A stretch of 64,000 bases of DNA from Streptomyces sp. MA5143a (GCF_900290235.1 NZ_OLMK01000088.1:1-64000), one strand, 5' to 3'; positions 33,058 through 42,600 are shown, counted from the first letter of the stretch. Translations and numbers: made by a program. The notes: generated by a model not told the origin, from the sequence alone.

Positions 33058-33615
33058 ATGGCGCTCGAGCACGCGATCCTCGTCTCCCTGTTGGAGAAGC
33101 CGGGCTCCGGCTATGAGCTGGCCCGGCGGTTCGAGCGGTCCATCGGGTACTTCTGGACCGCCACCCACCAGCAGATCTACCGCGTGCTCAAGCGGATGGA
33201 GAGCGACGGCTGGGTCGACGTCCGCGAGGTCCCGCAGTACGGGCGCCCGGACAAGAAGGAGTACTCCGTGGCAGGGCCCGGACGGGACGCGCTCTCCGCG
33301 TGGCTCCACGAGCCGACCGAGCCCGACAGCGTCCGGCACGATCTCGCGGTGAAGATCCGCGGCGCCGCCTTCGACGACCCGGCCGCCCTGATCAGTGAGG
33401 TCGAGCGACACCGACAGGCGCACACGGACCGCCTGGACCACTACCTCGCGGGCGCGGCCCGCGACTTCGGGGACACCCCGGCGGACGGTCCGATCGACGC
33501 CGAACGGGAACTCCAGCACGTCGTACTGCGCGGCGGTATCGCGTACGAGCGCATGATGATCGCCTGGCTCGACGATGTCCTCGCCACACTCGCCGGCTTC
33601 GCCCCCGGTCACTGA
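33058..33615 (+). CDS. PadR-family transcriptional regulator
   Basis: A 185-residue regulator with the PadR winged helix (LEHAILVSLLEKPGSGYELARRF, then TATHQQIYRVLKRMESDGWV) and a C-terminal coiled/helix bundle dimerisation domain (PadR C-terminal type, ERHRQAH, ERMMIAWLDDVLATL). The ATG at 33058 is the family-typical start (MALEHAIL) although no strong ribosome site is visible; the start lies just after the palindrome. It is followed by an acyl-CoA dehydrogenase gene 140 bases later, a common pairing, and may repress both. Confidence 0.9.
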   Translation: MALEHAILVSLLEKPGSGYELARRFERSIGYFWTATHQQIYRVLKRMESDGWVDVREVPQYGRPDKKEYSVAGPGRDALSAWLHEPTEPDSVRHDLAVKIRGAAFDDPAALISEVERHRQAHTDRLDHYLAGAARDFGDTPADGPIDAERELQHVVLRGGIAYERMMIAWLDDVLATLAGFAPGH

Positions 33616-33755
33616 CCGGCCGAGCCCGACCCCCGGAACGCGATCCCGGAACGGTCCTCCAGAAGGTGACCCCGGACCTGACCCGGGACATGCGTTCGCA
33701 CTCACCCTCATCCCTCGTCCTTCACCCCTCAACCCTCAACCGAAAGGCGGCTCTC

Positions 33756-35486
33756 ATGACCGACGCGCTGCTCTTCAACCCGCGGACCTACGACCCCGCG
33801 CACTTCGACCCGGAGACCCGCAGGCTGCTGCGCGCCACCGTCGACTGGTTCGAGGAACGAGGCAAGCGCCGGCTGATCGAGGACTACCGGACCCGTGCCT
33901 GGCTCGGGGACTTCCTCGCCTTCGCCGCCGAGGAAGGGCTGTTCGCGACGTTCCTCACGCCCGCCTCCGCCGCCGGGGAGGGCGAGGGCGAGGGCGACAA
34001 GCGCTGGGACACCGCCCGCATCGCCGCGCTCAACGAGATACTCGGCTTCTACGGCCTCGACTACTGGTACGCCTGGCAGGTCACCATCCTCGGACTCGGC
34101 CCGGTCTGGCAGAGCGACAACCCCGCCGCCCGTGCCCGCGCCGCCGAACTGCTCTCCCAGGGCGAGGTGTTCGCCTTCGGTCTGTCCGAGAAGGCGCACG
34201 GCGCCGACATCTACTCCACCGACATGCTCCTGGAGCCGGACGGCACGGGCGGTTTCCGGGCCACCGGCTCCAAGTACTACATCGGCAACGGCAACGCGGC
34301 CGGGCTCGTGTCGGTCTTCGGCCGGCGCACCGACATCGAGGGCCCCGACGGCTACGTCTTCTTCGCCGCCGACAGCCGCCACCCGGCGTACCACCTGGTC
34401 AAGAACGTCGTCGACTCGTCGAAGTTCGTCAGCGAGTTCCGCCTCGAGGACTACCCCGTCGCCCCGGAAGACGTCCTGCACACCGGCCGCGCCGCCTTCG
34501 ACGCCGCCCTCAACACCGTCAACGTCGGCAAGTTCAACCTCTGCACCGCCTCGATCGGCATCTGCGAGCACGCGATGTACGAGGCCGTCACGCACGCGCA
34601 GAACCGCATACTCTACGGCCGTCCCGTCACCGCCTTCCCGCACGTGCGACGGGAGTTGACCGACGCGTACGTACGGCTCGTCGGGATGAAGCTGTTCAGC
34701 GACCGCGCCGTCGACTACTTCCGCACCGCGGGCCCCCACGACCGCCGCTACCTCCTCTTCAACCCGATGACGAAGATGAAGGTGACCACCGAGGGCGAGA
34801 AGGTCATCGACCTGATGTGGGACGTCATCGCCGCCAAGGGCTTCGAGAAGGACAACTACTTCGCCCAGGCCGCCGTCGAGATCCGCGGACTGCCGAAGCT
34901 GGAGGGCACCGTCCACGTCAACCTGGCGCTGATCCTCAAGTTCATGCGCAACCACCTCCTCGACCCGGTGGCGTACGAGCCCGTCCCGACCCGGCTCGAC
35001 GCGACCGACGACGTCTTCCTCTTCCGGCAGGGGCCGGCCCGCGGTCTCGGCTCGGTGCGCTTCCACGACTGGCGGCCGGCCTTCGACACGTACGCCCACC
35101 TGCCCAATGTCGCCCGGTTCCGCGAACAGGCCGACGCACTCTGTGACTTCGTACTCAAGGCCGCGCCCGACGAGAAGCAGAGCCGGGATCTCGACCTGCT
35201 CCTCTCCGTCGGGCAGCTCTTCGCGCTCGTCGTCCACGGGCAGCTGGTCCTGGAGCAGGCAGCCCTGTCCGACCTCGACGAGGACGTGCTCGACGAGCTG
35301 TTCGCCGTCCTCGTGCGGGACTTCTCCGCCCACGCCGTCGAACTGCACGGCAAGGACTCCGCGACCGAGGAGCAGCAGCTCTGGGCACTCGGCGCGGTCC
35401 GCCGCCCGGTCGTCGACGGGACGCGTGCGGAGCGGGTCTGGCAGCGGGTGGAGGCTCTGTCGGGGGCGTACGAGATGAGGCCCTGA
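33756..35486 (+). CDS. Acyl-CoA dehydrogenase family protein
   Basis: A 576-residue flavoprotein. The FAD-domain segments FAFGLSEKAHGADIYST, GSKYYIGNGNAAGLVSVFGR and the later ITEGEK/MKVTTEGEKVIDLMWD helix identify the acyl-CoA dehydrogenase fold with a C-terminal extension. It is about 150 residues longer than short-chain enzymes, similar to FadE-type and Acx-like variants. The ATG is preceded by AAAGG 8-12 bases upstream. Substrate unknown; the adjacent PadR gene suggests induction by a fatty or aromatic acid. Confidence 0.88.
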   Translation: MTDALLFNPRTYDPAHFDPETRRLLRATVDWFEERGKRRLIEDYRTRAWLGDFLAFAAEEGLFATFLTPASAAGEGEGEGDKRWDTARIAALNEILGFYGLDYWYAWQVTILGLGPVWQSDNPAARARAAELLSQGEVFAFGLSEKAHGADIYSTDMLLEPDGTGGFRATGSKYYIGNGNAAGLVSVFGRRTDIEGPDGYVFFAADSRHPAYHLVKNVVDSSKFVSEFRLEDYPVAPEDVLHTGRAAFDAALNTVNVGKFNLCTASIGICEHAMYEAVTHAQNRILYGRPVTAFPHVRRELTDAYVRLVGMKLFSDRAVDYFRTAGPHDRRYLLFNPMTKMKVTTEGEKVIDLMWDVIAAKGFEKDNYFAQAAVEIRGLPKLEGTVHVNLALILKFMRNHLLDPVAYEPVPTRLDATDDVFLFRQGPARGLGSVRFHDWRPAFDTYAHLPNVARFREQADALCDFVLKAAPDEKQSRDLDLLLSVGQLFALVVHGQLVLEQAALSDLDEDVLDELFAVLVRDFSAHAVELHGKDSATEEQQLWALGAVRRPVVDGTRAERVWQRVEALSGAYEMRP

Positions 35487-35492
35487 CGCCTT

Positions 35493-35550
35493 GGCGCACG
35501 CGCACGGGGAACGGGGTGGCCGACACCCCCCACCCCAGGGCGCGTGCGCC
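35493..35550. terminator. Bidirectional terminator between acyl-CoA dehydrogenase and GNAT genes
   Basis: GGCGCACGCGC with GCGCGTGCGCC (11 bp perfect), with further pairing of GGGGTGG with CCACCCC inside. It lies between two convergent genes. Confidence 0.75.
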
Positions 35551-35599
35551 GGTGTGCGTCACGCCGGTTGGCCGAAGGGCGGCTGGTGCGGGACCGCCC

Positions 35600-36085
35600 T
35601 CAACCTCCGATGACCGTGGCGTCGCGGAGTCGGGTGCTCGGGCAGAGGTAGAAGAGTTCGGGATCTCCCTCGTCGAGGCCGTGGAGCAGACCGACGGGGT
35701 GCCAGCCGGCGCGCTGTAGGAGCTGCTGCATGGGGTGGTTGGAGACGTTGGTCGAGGTGAACAGCTTCGTGGTGGAGCAGACGGTCTCGACGGCCGTGAG
35801 GAGACGTGCGCCCACTCCTCGTCGGCGGGCACTGGGGGCGACCATCAGCATGGGGACGAAGCCCTGCTCGAAGAAGTTGTACTCCAGCACGCTGTAACCG
35901 ATAGGTCCCGACGAGTCTCGGGCCATGAGGGCCACACCCTGTTCGCACCAGCGCCGGATGGTGTCCCGTCGTGCTTGGTCGCCTCCCGCCGCAATCGAAT
36001 CGATCTTGGCCAAAGCGGCCCAGTCCGACGGCTCCGCGCGGTCCACTTGAAGTTCACCGAGGTTCTCGACATCCATGGGGTGCAT
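35600..36085 (-). CDS. GNAT-family N-acetyltransferase
   Basis: A 161-residue acetyltransferase. The acetyl-CoA loop is seen in MLMVAPSARRRGVGARLLTAV (motif A, R/Q-x-x-G-x-G/A), followed by the SNHPMQQLLQRAGW helix and a final strand. N-terminal 30 residues are acidic. The start could be the first ATG (36085) or MDVEN nine bases in. No partner gene is evident; substrate unknown. Confidence 0.85.
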   Translation of the reverse strand: MHPMDVENLGELQVDRAEPSDWAALAKIDSIAAGGDQARRDTIRRWCEQGVALMARDSSGPIGYSVLEYNFFEQGFVPMLMVAPSARRRGVGARLLTAVETVCSTTKLFTSTNVSNHPMQQLLQRAGWHPVGLLHGLDEGDPELFYLCPSTRLRDATVIGG

Positions 36086-36148
36086 CGTGCCAACGCTGGG
36101 GCGGTCGGTGCTTGCTGCGGGAACTCAGTCTTCCCGCGCAGGTTTCCG

Positions 36149-37288
36149 TCAGCTGTCCCGAAGGCCGACCGCCAGCGTCAGTTCGAGGACCCGCTGCGGC
36201 GATGCGAGGTCCGGGAACAGCTCCCTCAGCTGTGACATCCGGTAGCGGACGGTCTGGGGATGGACGAACAGTGCCGCCGCCACCTCCTCCCGTCTGCCCT
36301 GGTGCAGCAGCCACGCCCGCAACGTCTCCTCCAGCCGCCGCGCGGTCGCGACGGGCAAGGTCCGCAGCGGGGCGAGCGCTCGGGCACGCAGGTCTGCGAA
36401 CGCGTCCATGTCGGCGCTCAGCACCAGCTCGGGCAGGTGTTCCTCGGTGTCGCGGATGTCGGAGGAGAGGGACCGCGCGCGTACGGCTCGTGCGTACGAG
36501 GCGGACGCGCGAGTCCATGGCCGGGCCGGGCCGACCACGACGGTGCGGTCCGTCAGCTGCCTCAGGAGATGTGATCGGTCGGCATCGGGGACGAGCAGCA
36601 CGCCGAAGGCGTCCGGCAGATCGTCGAGGACGAGGGTGCTGGGGTCGAGGACACGGTAGGCGGGCCGGGCATCGGCGGCGGGCAGCAGGACCGCGGTCAG
36701 GGAAACCGGAGGCTGCCACCCCGCCCGCTGAGCAGAGGCCAGCAGCACGTCCGGGCTCGCGCCGGACAGGAGGTCGCGGACCAGCTGTTCCAGGTGGCGC
36801 TCGTGGGCCCGGCCCCGGGCCGCCAGTTCGTCGGCGTGGCCCGCGGCGCTCGCGGCGGAGAGCTCGTCGATGTAGGCGAAGGTCAGCTCGGCGAACTTGG
36901 CGACGTCGGCGGCGGGCAGACCCGCGGGTACGGCGCCCGCGGCCAGGCATCGCCAGGCCACGCGGGCACCGACGCGGTAGGCGCTGAGCAGGGCGTCCAT
37001 CGAACGGCCGTCGCGCACCTCGCCGCGGCCCAGCTCGTAGGCCGCGTCACCGGCGTCGCCACCCGTCGCGTTCCCGCTCGCGAGGTCCAGGTAGTGCCCC
37101 AGGGCGGTGCGGACGGCTCGGCGGATGGTGCCGCCCATGCTGCCCGACAGGGCGTTGGCGTAGGGAGGGACCTCGTCGATGATCGCCTGGACGACCTCGT
37201 CGGCGGTGGTCCTCAGCTCGGCCCGCAGTGCCGTGACCGTCGTCTCATCGAGGGCCAGTTCGGTGGCCCTCCGGATTGCTTGGCTCAT
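36149..37288 (-). CDS. PucR-type transcriptional regulator of the desaturase operon
   Basis: A 379-residue regulator. The N-terminal helical region is followed by a GGDEF-like central domain and a C-terminal PucR helix-turn-helix (RREEVAAALFVHPQTVRYRM then LRELFPDLA). Unlike the regulator at 19158 it has no TTA codon that I noticed. It is transcribed away from the reductase-desaturase pair, with an inverted repeat TTGTTC...GAACAA at 37292-37308 just upstream. Regulation of membrane-lipid desaturation is the working idea. Confidence 0.88.
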   Translation of the reverse strand: MSQAIRRATELALDETTVTALRAELRTTADEVVQAIIDEVPPYANALSGSMGGTIRRAVRTALGHYLDLASGNATGGDAGDAAYELGRGEVRDGRSMDALLSAYRVGARVAWRCLAAGAVPAGLPAADVAKFAELTFAYIDELSAASAAGHADELAARGRAHERHLEQLVRDLLSGASPDVLLASAQRAGWQPPVSLTAVLLPAADARPAYRVLDPSTLVLDDLPDAFGVLLVPDADRSHLLRQLTDRTVVVGPARPWTRASASYARAVRARSLSSDIRDTEEHLPELVLSADMDAFADLRARALAPLRTLPVATARRLEETLRAWLLHQGRREEVAAALFVHPQTVRYRMSQLRELFPDLASPQRVLELTLAVGLRDS

Positions 37289-37291
37289 CTT

Positions 37292-37308
37292 TTGTTCCCC
37301 GCGAACAA
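37292..37308. promoter_or_regulatory. Inverted repeat between pucR and the desaturase operon
   Basis: TTGTTC-cccgc-GAACAA, 6-bp perfect arms, starting 4 bases upstream of the pucR ATG and 67 bases before the reductase start. Candidate operator for the divergent pair. Confidence 0.45.
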
Positions 37309-37374
37309 TTCAGCCGACCAGATTCACGTCCTACGGTCAGGACTTTACGCCCTGCGGTACATCAAGCTGGAGTC

Positions 37375-38436
37375 ATGACGAGTACTGCCCTCCGCAGCAG
37401 GGCGTGGAAACTGCTGGAGATGGTCACGACGCCGGTGCTGCCGTCGGACTACCTCGATCTGGTCAGCCCGCTGCGTGCGGGCGCCGACCTGCGGGGGCGT
37501 ATCGAGGCCGTGCATCCCGAGACGGCCGACGCCGCGACCATCGTGATCAGACCGGGACGGGGCTGGCGCGGCCACACAGCCGGTCAGTACGTGCGGATCG
37601 GGGTCGACGTCGACGGAGTGCGCCTGTGGCGTGCCTACTCGCTCACCTCGCCGACGAACCGCCGGGACGGCCGCGTCACGATCACCGTGAAGGCGATCCC
37701 GGACGGCAAGGTCAGCAACCACCTGGTCCGCAGGGTGAAACCCGGCACACTGATCCAGCTCGACCAGGCGACCGGTGACTTCGTACTGCCTCGGGCCAAG
37801 CCCGCCAAGGTGCTCTACCTGACGGCCGGCAGCGGCATCACGCCCGTGATGGGCATGCTGCGCGACACCGAGTTCGACGACGTCGTCATGGTCCACTCCG
37901 CGCCAGGGCCCCGCGACGTGATCTTCCGCAAGGATCTGCACGACCTGGTCGCGGACAAGAAGCTGCGTCTGACCGAGCTGCACACCGACACCGACGGCAT
38001 GCTCGACATCGCCCGCCTCGACGAGCTCGTGCCCGACTGGGCCGAGCGCGAGACCTGGGCCTGCGGTCCCGCGGGTCTGCTCGACGCCGCCGAGCAGCAC
38101 TGGAGCAGGCACGGCGTCGCGGAACGCCTGCACACCGAACGCTTCCGCCCCGGCGTCGTCGTCACCGGCGACGGTGGCGGTGGCGAGGTCACGTTCAGCA
38201 CCACCGGCAGGACCGTCGACGCGGACGGCGCGACGCCGTTGCTGGACGTCGGCGAGGAGGCCGGCGTGCTCATGCCGTCCGGGTGCCGCATGGGCATCTG
38301 CTTCGGCTGCGTCACCCCGCTCAAGGCGGGCGCCGTCCGCGACCTGCGCACCGGCGAGATCACCGAGGCCGAGCCGGGCGTCCTCATCCAGACCTGCGTG
38401 TCCGCCGCGGCGGGCCCCTGCGACATCGAACGGTAG
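37375..38436 (+). CDS. Ferredoxin-NADP reductase / oxidoreductase with C-terminal 2Fe-2S domain
   Basis: A 353-residue electron-transfer protein. An FAD/NAD module (RAYSLTSPTNR, TAGSGITPVMGMLRDTEF, ACGPAGLLDAAEQH) is followed by a plant-type ferredoxin domain, GCRMGICFGC...TCVS. It is the usual partner of membrane stearoyl-CoA desaturases in actinobacteria (Rv3230c type). It is 7 bases upstream of the desaturase gene, so electron flow from NADPH to the di-iron desaturase is expected. Confidence 0.92.
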   Translation: MTSTALRSRAWKLLEMVTTPVLPSDYLDLVSPLRAGADLRGRIEAVHPETADAATIVIRPGRGWRGHTAGQYVRIGVDVDGVRLWRAYSLTSPTNRRDGRVTITVKAIPDGKVSNHLVRRVKPGTLIQLDQATGDFVLPRAKPAKVLYLTAGSGITPVMGMLRDTEFDDVVMVHSAPGPRDVIFRKDLHDLVADKKLRLTELHTDTDGMLDIARLDELVPDWAERETWACGPAGLLDAAEQHWSRHGVAERLHTERFRPGVVVTGDGGGGEVTFSTTGRTVDADGATPLLDVGEEAGVLMPSGCRMGICFGCVTPLKAGAVRDLRTGEITEAEPGVLIQTCVSAAAGPCDIER

Positions 38437-38443
38437 GAGCACC

Positions 38444-39562
38444 TTGACCGCCATCGACCCCACCGCCCATCTGACCGCGGAGCAGATCGAGGAGCTCGGC
38501 CGCGAGCTGGACGCGATCCGCGACGAGGTGATCGCGAGCCGCGGCGAGAAGGACGCCGCCTACATCCGCAAGGTCATCTCGGCGCAGCGCAAGCTGGAGC
38601 TGGTCAGCAGGGGTGTGCTGCTGTTCTCGTTCTTCCCGCCCGCGTGGATCATCGGCACCGCGGGTCTGTCCGTGGCGAAGATCATGGACAACATGGAGAT
38701 CGGCCACAACATCCTGCACGGCCAGTGGGACTGGATGAGGGACCCGAAGATCCACTCCACCACCTGGGAATGGGATCACGTCTCGCCGGCCGACCAGTGG
38801 AAGCACTCGCACAACGAGCTGCACCACACGTACACCAACGTGATCGGCAAGGACAACGACCTCGGCTACGGCATCATGCGCGTCGACGAGGACCAGAGGT
38901 GGTACCCGTTCCACCTCGGCCAGCCGGTGTGGAACTTCATCAACGCCTGCTTCTTCGAGTACGGCATCGCGGCGTACGACCTGGAGCTCGGCAAGAACCT
39001 GCGCAAGCGCCGCCGCAAGGACCCGGAGTTCCGCGCGCGGGCCAGGGCCGTGGGCCGCAAGATCCGCAAGCAGGTGCTCAAGGACTACGTGATCCACCCG
39101 CTGCTGTCGGGCCCGTCGTTCCTCACCACGCTCGCCGCGACGTTCACCGCGAACCTGGTCCGCAACATCTGGTCCCACTCGGTGATCATGTGCGGGCACT
39201 TCCCCGAGGGTGTGCAGGTCTTCGAACGCCGGTCTATCAAGGGCGAGACACGCGGCCAGTGGTATCTGCGCCAGATGATGGGCTCGGCGAACATCAGCGG
39301 CAGCAAGGCCATGCACTTCATGACCGGCAACCTGTCGCACCAGATCGAGCACCACCTGTTCCCGGACCTGCCGAGCAACCGGTACGCCGAGGTCGCGGTC
39401 AAGGTGCGCGCCTTGTTCGAGAAGTACGAGCTGGAGTACGTCAGCGGGCCGCTGCCCAAGCAGGTGTTCTCCGCGTGGCGCAAGGTCTTCCGGCTGTCGC
39501 TGCCGAACAAGAACCCGAAGGTCCAGACGCCTGACCGCGAACGGGAGCTCGCCGCGGCCTGA
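38444..39562 (+). CDS. Membrane fatty-acid desaturase
   Basis: A 372-residue di-iron desaturase. Three histidine boxes are present: HNILH (HxxxH) near residue 88, HSHNELHH (about 125-132) and HQIEHH (near 302). Hydrophobic segments LLFSFFPPAWIIGTAG and FINACFFEYG fit a membrane protein. It starts with TTG at 38444, 6 bases after AGGAG; a start elsewhere has no site. It converts saturated acyl-CoA to Delta9 unsaturated acyl chains with electrons from the upstream reductase. Confidence 0.9.
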   Translation: MTAIDPTAHLTAEQIEELGRELDAIRDEVIASRGEKDAAYIRKVISAQRKLELVSRGVLLFSFFPPAWIIGTAGLSVAKIMDNMEIGHNILHGQWDWMRDPKIHSTTWEWDHVSPADQWKHSHNELHHTYTNVIGKDNDLGYGIMRVDEDQRWYPFHLGQPVWNFINACFFEYGIAAYDLELGKNLRKRRRKDPEFRARARAVGRKIRKQVLKDYVIHPLLSGPSFLTTLAATFTANLVRNIWSHSVIMCGHFPEGVQVFERRSIKGETRGQWYLRQMMGSANISGSKAMHFMTGNLSHQIEHHLFPDLPSNRYAEVAVKVRALFEKYELEYVSGPLPKQVFSAWRKVFRLSLPNKNPKVQTPDRERELAAA

Positions 39563-39663
39563 TCCCGGTCTCGGCTCACGGGGGTCCCATGCCTGTCGCG
39601 TCGGGTGCCGGGTACACGGTGTGTGCACGTGCCGGGACGGTCGAAGGGGAAGGAGCCGGAGCA

Positions 39664-40107
39664 GTGGCGGTGAAGGCGATGGGGTGGGCGCACTCGTTCC
39701 CGATGTCCAAGGGAGTACGCGCGGGGCGGGAGTGGACACGCAGGCGTCTGGAGTCCCTGGACTGGGCCGCCACCGAGCCGCACACCGTGGACGCCATCGT
39801 GCTGGCGGTGTCCGAGCTGATCACCAATGCGCACATCCACGCGCACAGCGACGCACATCTGGTCCTCACCTGGGACGGCGACTGCCTCCATGTGAGTGTC
39901 CACGACGAGGACCCGACGCTGCCGCGCCAGCGCGAACCGGAGCCGGGTGAGGTCTCGGGCCGCGGAGTGGCCATCGTGCGGAAGCTCGCCGACGAGTGGG
40001 GGATCCGGTGCCAGCGGCAGGGCAAGACGGTGACGGCATGCTTCCGCCCCGTGGAAGGCGGTCCCGCCCCCGGCCCCGACGTCGATCCCGATCGTCGAAC
40101 GGAGTGA
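39664..40107 (+). CDS. Serine kinase/anti-sigma regulatory factor-like ATPase
   Basis: A 147-residue GHKL ATP-binding protein. The N box is SELITNAHIHAHS and the ATP-lid G motif is VSGRGVAIVRKLADEWG. Such RsbW/SpoIIAB-like proteins are abundant in Streptomyces and regulate sigma factors or their antagonists. I chose the GTG at 39664 (AAGGAG about 9 bases upstream). It is convergent with the GH29 gene and separated from it by a 17-bp hairpin. Partner unknown. Confidence 0.82.
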   Translation: MAVKAMGWAHSFPMSKGVRAGREWTRRRLESLDWAATEPHTVDAIVLAVSELITNAHIHAHSDAHLVLTWDGDCLHVSVHDEDPTLPRQREPEPGEVSGRGVAIVRKLADEWGIRCQRQGKTVTACFRPVEGGPAPGPDVDPDRRTE

Positions 40108-40175
40108 CGGTCGCCTCGCCTGTGGCGACATCTCCCCCGCTCGTCCGGTCCATCCCGCGCGGTCCCGCCTCAGCG

Positions 40176-40214
40176 CCGACGGCGGGCGTCGACGTACTCG
40201 ACGCCCGCCGTCGG
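40176..40214. terminator. Bidirectional terminator between anti-sigma and GH29 genes
   Basis: A 17-bp perfect stem (40176-40192 with 40198-40214) and a 5-base loop, in the 112-base gap between convergent stops. Confidence 0.85.
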
Positions 40215-40219
40215 GATGG

Positions 40220-42172
40220 TCAGAGGGCGACGATCTGCCACTGCTGGCGCGTCAGTGACGTGTACGGCTGCTGCTCGAGGGCGGCTCCGTCGGCGGTGCT
40301 GCCCTCGTCGACGGCGAGGCAGAGCCCGCTGTAGCGGTTGGTGAGGAAGTAGTAGCCGTCACCGGTGGGTGTGACGGCCCAGTGCTGCTGGGGGACGTTG
40401 TCGTCCGACCAGATGCCGACGGTGCCACCGTCGGCACGGGAGAGCCCCTGCACCTCCATGAGCTTGCCGCTGCCCACACCCTTGATCTCGTAGTAGCCGT
40501 CGCCGGTCTTGGCGAAGGTCCACTTCTGGTTCGCCTTGTCGAGCCACGGCCACTGCAGAACGGGGGTGTTGTTCGCCGTGCCGTTGCCCTTCACGTCGGC
40601 GACCTTGCCGCTGTGCCGGGCGACCAGCCGGTAGGTGGTGCCGTCTCCGGGCAGCGTGGTGGACAGCAGGGCCGGCTTGGCCGTCCGGCCGCCGATGTGG
40701 ACGCCGCCCATGTTGGCGTAGCCGCCGGTGGCCGCGTTGGCCTGGATCCGCACGAAGCCGACGTTCCGGGCCGACCACTCGACCACCTTGGGGGCACGGT
40801 TGCCGGCCCAGGTGCCGGTGGCGACCTGGGTGAAGTTCGTGCCGTCGGTGCTGGTGGAGATGGTGTACGAGGTGATGTCGCCGTCGGTCGAGTCGGTGCG
40901 GCCCCATTGTTTGGGCAGGTACTCCAGAGTGGAGACGTTGCTCCACACCCCGCCCAGGTCGATCGTGATCGAGTGGGGCAGGGCGTTGGGCAGTCCCCAC
41001 GTCGACCAGCAGGTCTCGTAGCCCCTGTCGCTCAGTCCGTCGATGGCGTTGAGCGGTCCCTCGCGGTCGCGGAACCCGGTCGCGTAGGCGCTGACGGGTG
41101 TCACGGGGTGCTCGGCGCGCAGCGGCTGGGTGGGCAGCGGCGGCCGGGAGGTGTCGGGGCTCCAGGCCGCTCCGACTTCGGCGAGCCGGTTGACGATGTT
41201 GGTGTCCAGCTTGCCGTTGCGGTTGGGCGGGCAGTTGAGGATGAACGAGGTGTACTTCGGCTCCAGGTCCGCCAGGTGGGAGAGGATCGCGTCCTTGCTC
41301 ATCGGGTCCTGGGTCGGCGTGTGCGGGTGCCAGAACCAGCCGTTGCTGATCGTCTGCCCCTGCGTGGCGGCGTAGGTGTTTCCGGCCGGCGCCGAGACGC
41401 CCAGCGGCTCCTCGAAGTAGATCGCGTCGCCGAGCCAGGGCACCGACAGGGCACCGTGGTCGATCATGATGATGTCCGGCTGGAGCGACTTCACGTGCTC
41501 GCGGATGCGCTGGTAGGAGATGGCCTGCTGGCCCATCTGCCATGCGTAGCCGTCGGTGATGAACATGTCGATGGTGCCGTAGTTGGTGAGCAGTTCGGTG
41601 ATCTGCCCGAGTATGAAGGTCATGTCGGCGGGCTGGATGGCGTCCGTGATCTCCAGGCCGGACACCTTGTGGCGGCTCTCCCACGCCTCGACACCGAAGG
41701 TGCGGTCCCAGATCGAGTAGTAGAACGCGACCCGGAGCCCCTTCGCGCGGAAGGCGTCGCAGTACGCCTTCACCACGTCCTGCTTGTAGGAGCTGTTCGC
41801 GACGTTCTGGGTGCCGTAGGCGCTCGGCCACAGCGCGAAGCCGTCGTGGTGCTTGGTGGTCAGGATGCCGTAGCTCATCTTCGCCGCCGCGGCAGCGTCC
41901 GCCCACTGCGCGCAGTCCACGGCCGTGGGGGCGAACAGGGCGGGGTTCTGGTTGGGCGCGGCCCACTCCTCGTTGGTGAACGTGCCCAGGCTGAAGTGGT
42001 TGAACATGCCGAACCGCATGTTCGCCAGCTTCTCCAGGTTGGTCTGCGCGTCCGCCGCGGCCGCCTCCGCGAGCAGGGGGGACAGCGCGGGCATCACGGG
42101 CAGGGCGGTCGTGGCCGCGGCGGCGCCGACAGCACCCAGAAGCGCGCGACGGGACAGTCTTCCTGACGGCAT
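40220..42172 (-). CDS. Secreted alpha-L-fucosidase (GH29) with CBM32 and ricin B modules
   Basis: A 650-residue exported enzyme. A Tat-type signal with RR (SRRALLGAVGAAAATTAL) ends near AAAADA. The GH29 barrel contains KHHDGFALWPS, YYSIWDR and the nucleophile strand TIDMFITDGYAW. The middle has a discoidin-like CBM32 (about 400-540), and the C-terminal 110 residues are a ricin-B trefoil with repeated QxW motifs (VLQWPW, QQHWAV). It releases terminal fucose from plant or glycoprotein glycans. Start at 42172 has GGGAG 6 bases upstream. Confidence 0.9.
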   Translation of the reverse strand: MPSGRLSRRALLGAVGAAAATTALPVMPALSPLLAEAAAADAQTNLEKLANMRFGMFNHFSLGTFTNEEWAAPNQNPALFAPTAVDCAQWADAAAAAKMSYGILTTKHHDGFALWPSAYGTQNVANSSYKQDVVKAYCDAFRAKGLRVAFYYSIWDRTFGVEAWESRHKVSGLEITDAIQPADMTFILGQITELLTNYGTIDMFITDGYAWQMGQQAISYQRIREHVKSLQPDIIMIDHGALSVPWLGDAIYFEEPLGVSAPAGNTYAATQGQTISNGWFWHPHTPTQDPMSKDAILSHLADLEPKYTSFILNCPPNRNGKLDTNIVNRLAEVGAAWSPDTSRPPLPTQPLRAEHPVTPVSAYATGFRDREGPLNAIDGLSDRGYETCWSTWGLPNALPHSITIDLGGVWSNVSTLEYLPKQWGRTDSTDGDITSYTISTSTDGTNFTQVATGTWAGNRAPKVVEWSARNVGFVRIQANAATGGYANMGGVHIGGRTAKPALLSTTLPGDGTTYRLVARHSGKVADVKGNGTANNTPVLQWPWLDKANQKWTFAKTGDGYYEIKGVGSGKLMEVQGLSRADGGTVGIWSDDNVPQQHWAVTPTGDGYYFLTNRYSGLCLAVDEGSTADGAALEQQPYTSLTRQQWQIVAL

Positions 42173-42411
42173 GTTGACTCCCTGTTCGGTTGGCTCTGTG
42201 GTTCGGGTTGAGGCAGGAGGTGGGCAGCCCGAGGACCTTCGGTCTCCAGGCCCTTCTGGCGCGGGCTCCCTCAGGGCTCCAAGGCGCCGGATGTTACGCA
42301 AGAAGTTCGATGACGCAACAGCCCTGTGTCAACGGGTAAGTGGATGAAAGTGCTCTCGACGGAATCAGAAGATGCCGTTCTAGGTAGATAAGTTGCTATT
42401 TGTTCATCCGT

Positions 42412-42426
42412 AGACATGCAATGTCT
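42412..42426. promoter_or_regulatory. Palindrome upstream of the GH29 gene
   Basis: AGACAT-gca-ATGTCT, 6-bp arms. It lies 240 bases upstream of the GH29 start. Candidate sugar-responsive operator; not shared with the GH43 promoters. Confidence 0.35.
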
Positions 42427-42587
42427 GGAGCAGAACCCGAGCGGGCTGCCTCACGGCCGCAGGGTGAGCAAAGACGCCATGCGTGGCCCCTTCACCTACC
42501 GCGACCGGCCTTCTCAGGTCCACGGACTACCGCTGTCGGAAGTATTGACGCACCCCGCTCCCCACATTTAACGTCTGCCCGACCTTA

Positions 42588-42600
42588 CGAACAACGTTCG
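42588..42600 (+). promoter_or_regulatory. Shared glycosidase palindrome, copy 1
   Basis: CGAACAACGTTCG. 12 of 13 positions match the second copy at 44594-44606 upstream of the next GH43 gene. It is 404 bases before the GH43 start at 43005, just downstream of the promoter-like TTGACG box, so a long leader or a second promoter is implied. Confidence 0.5.
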
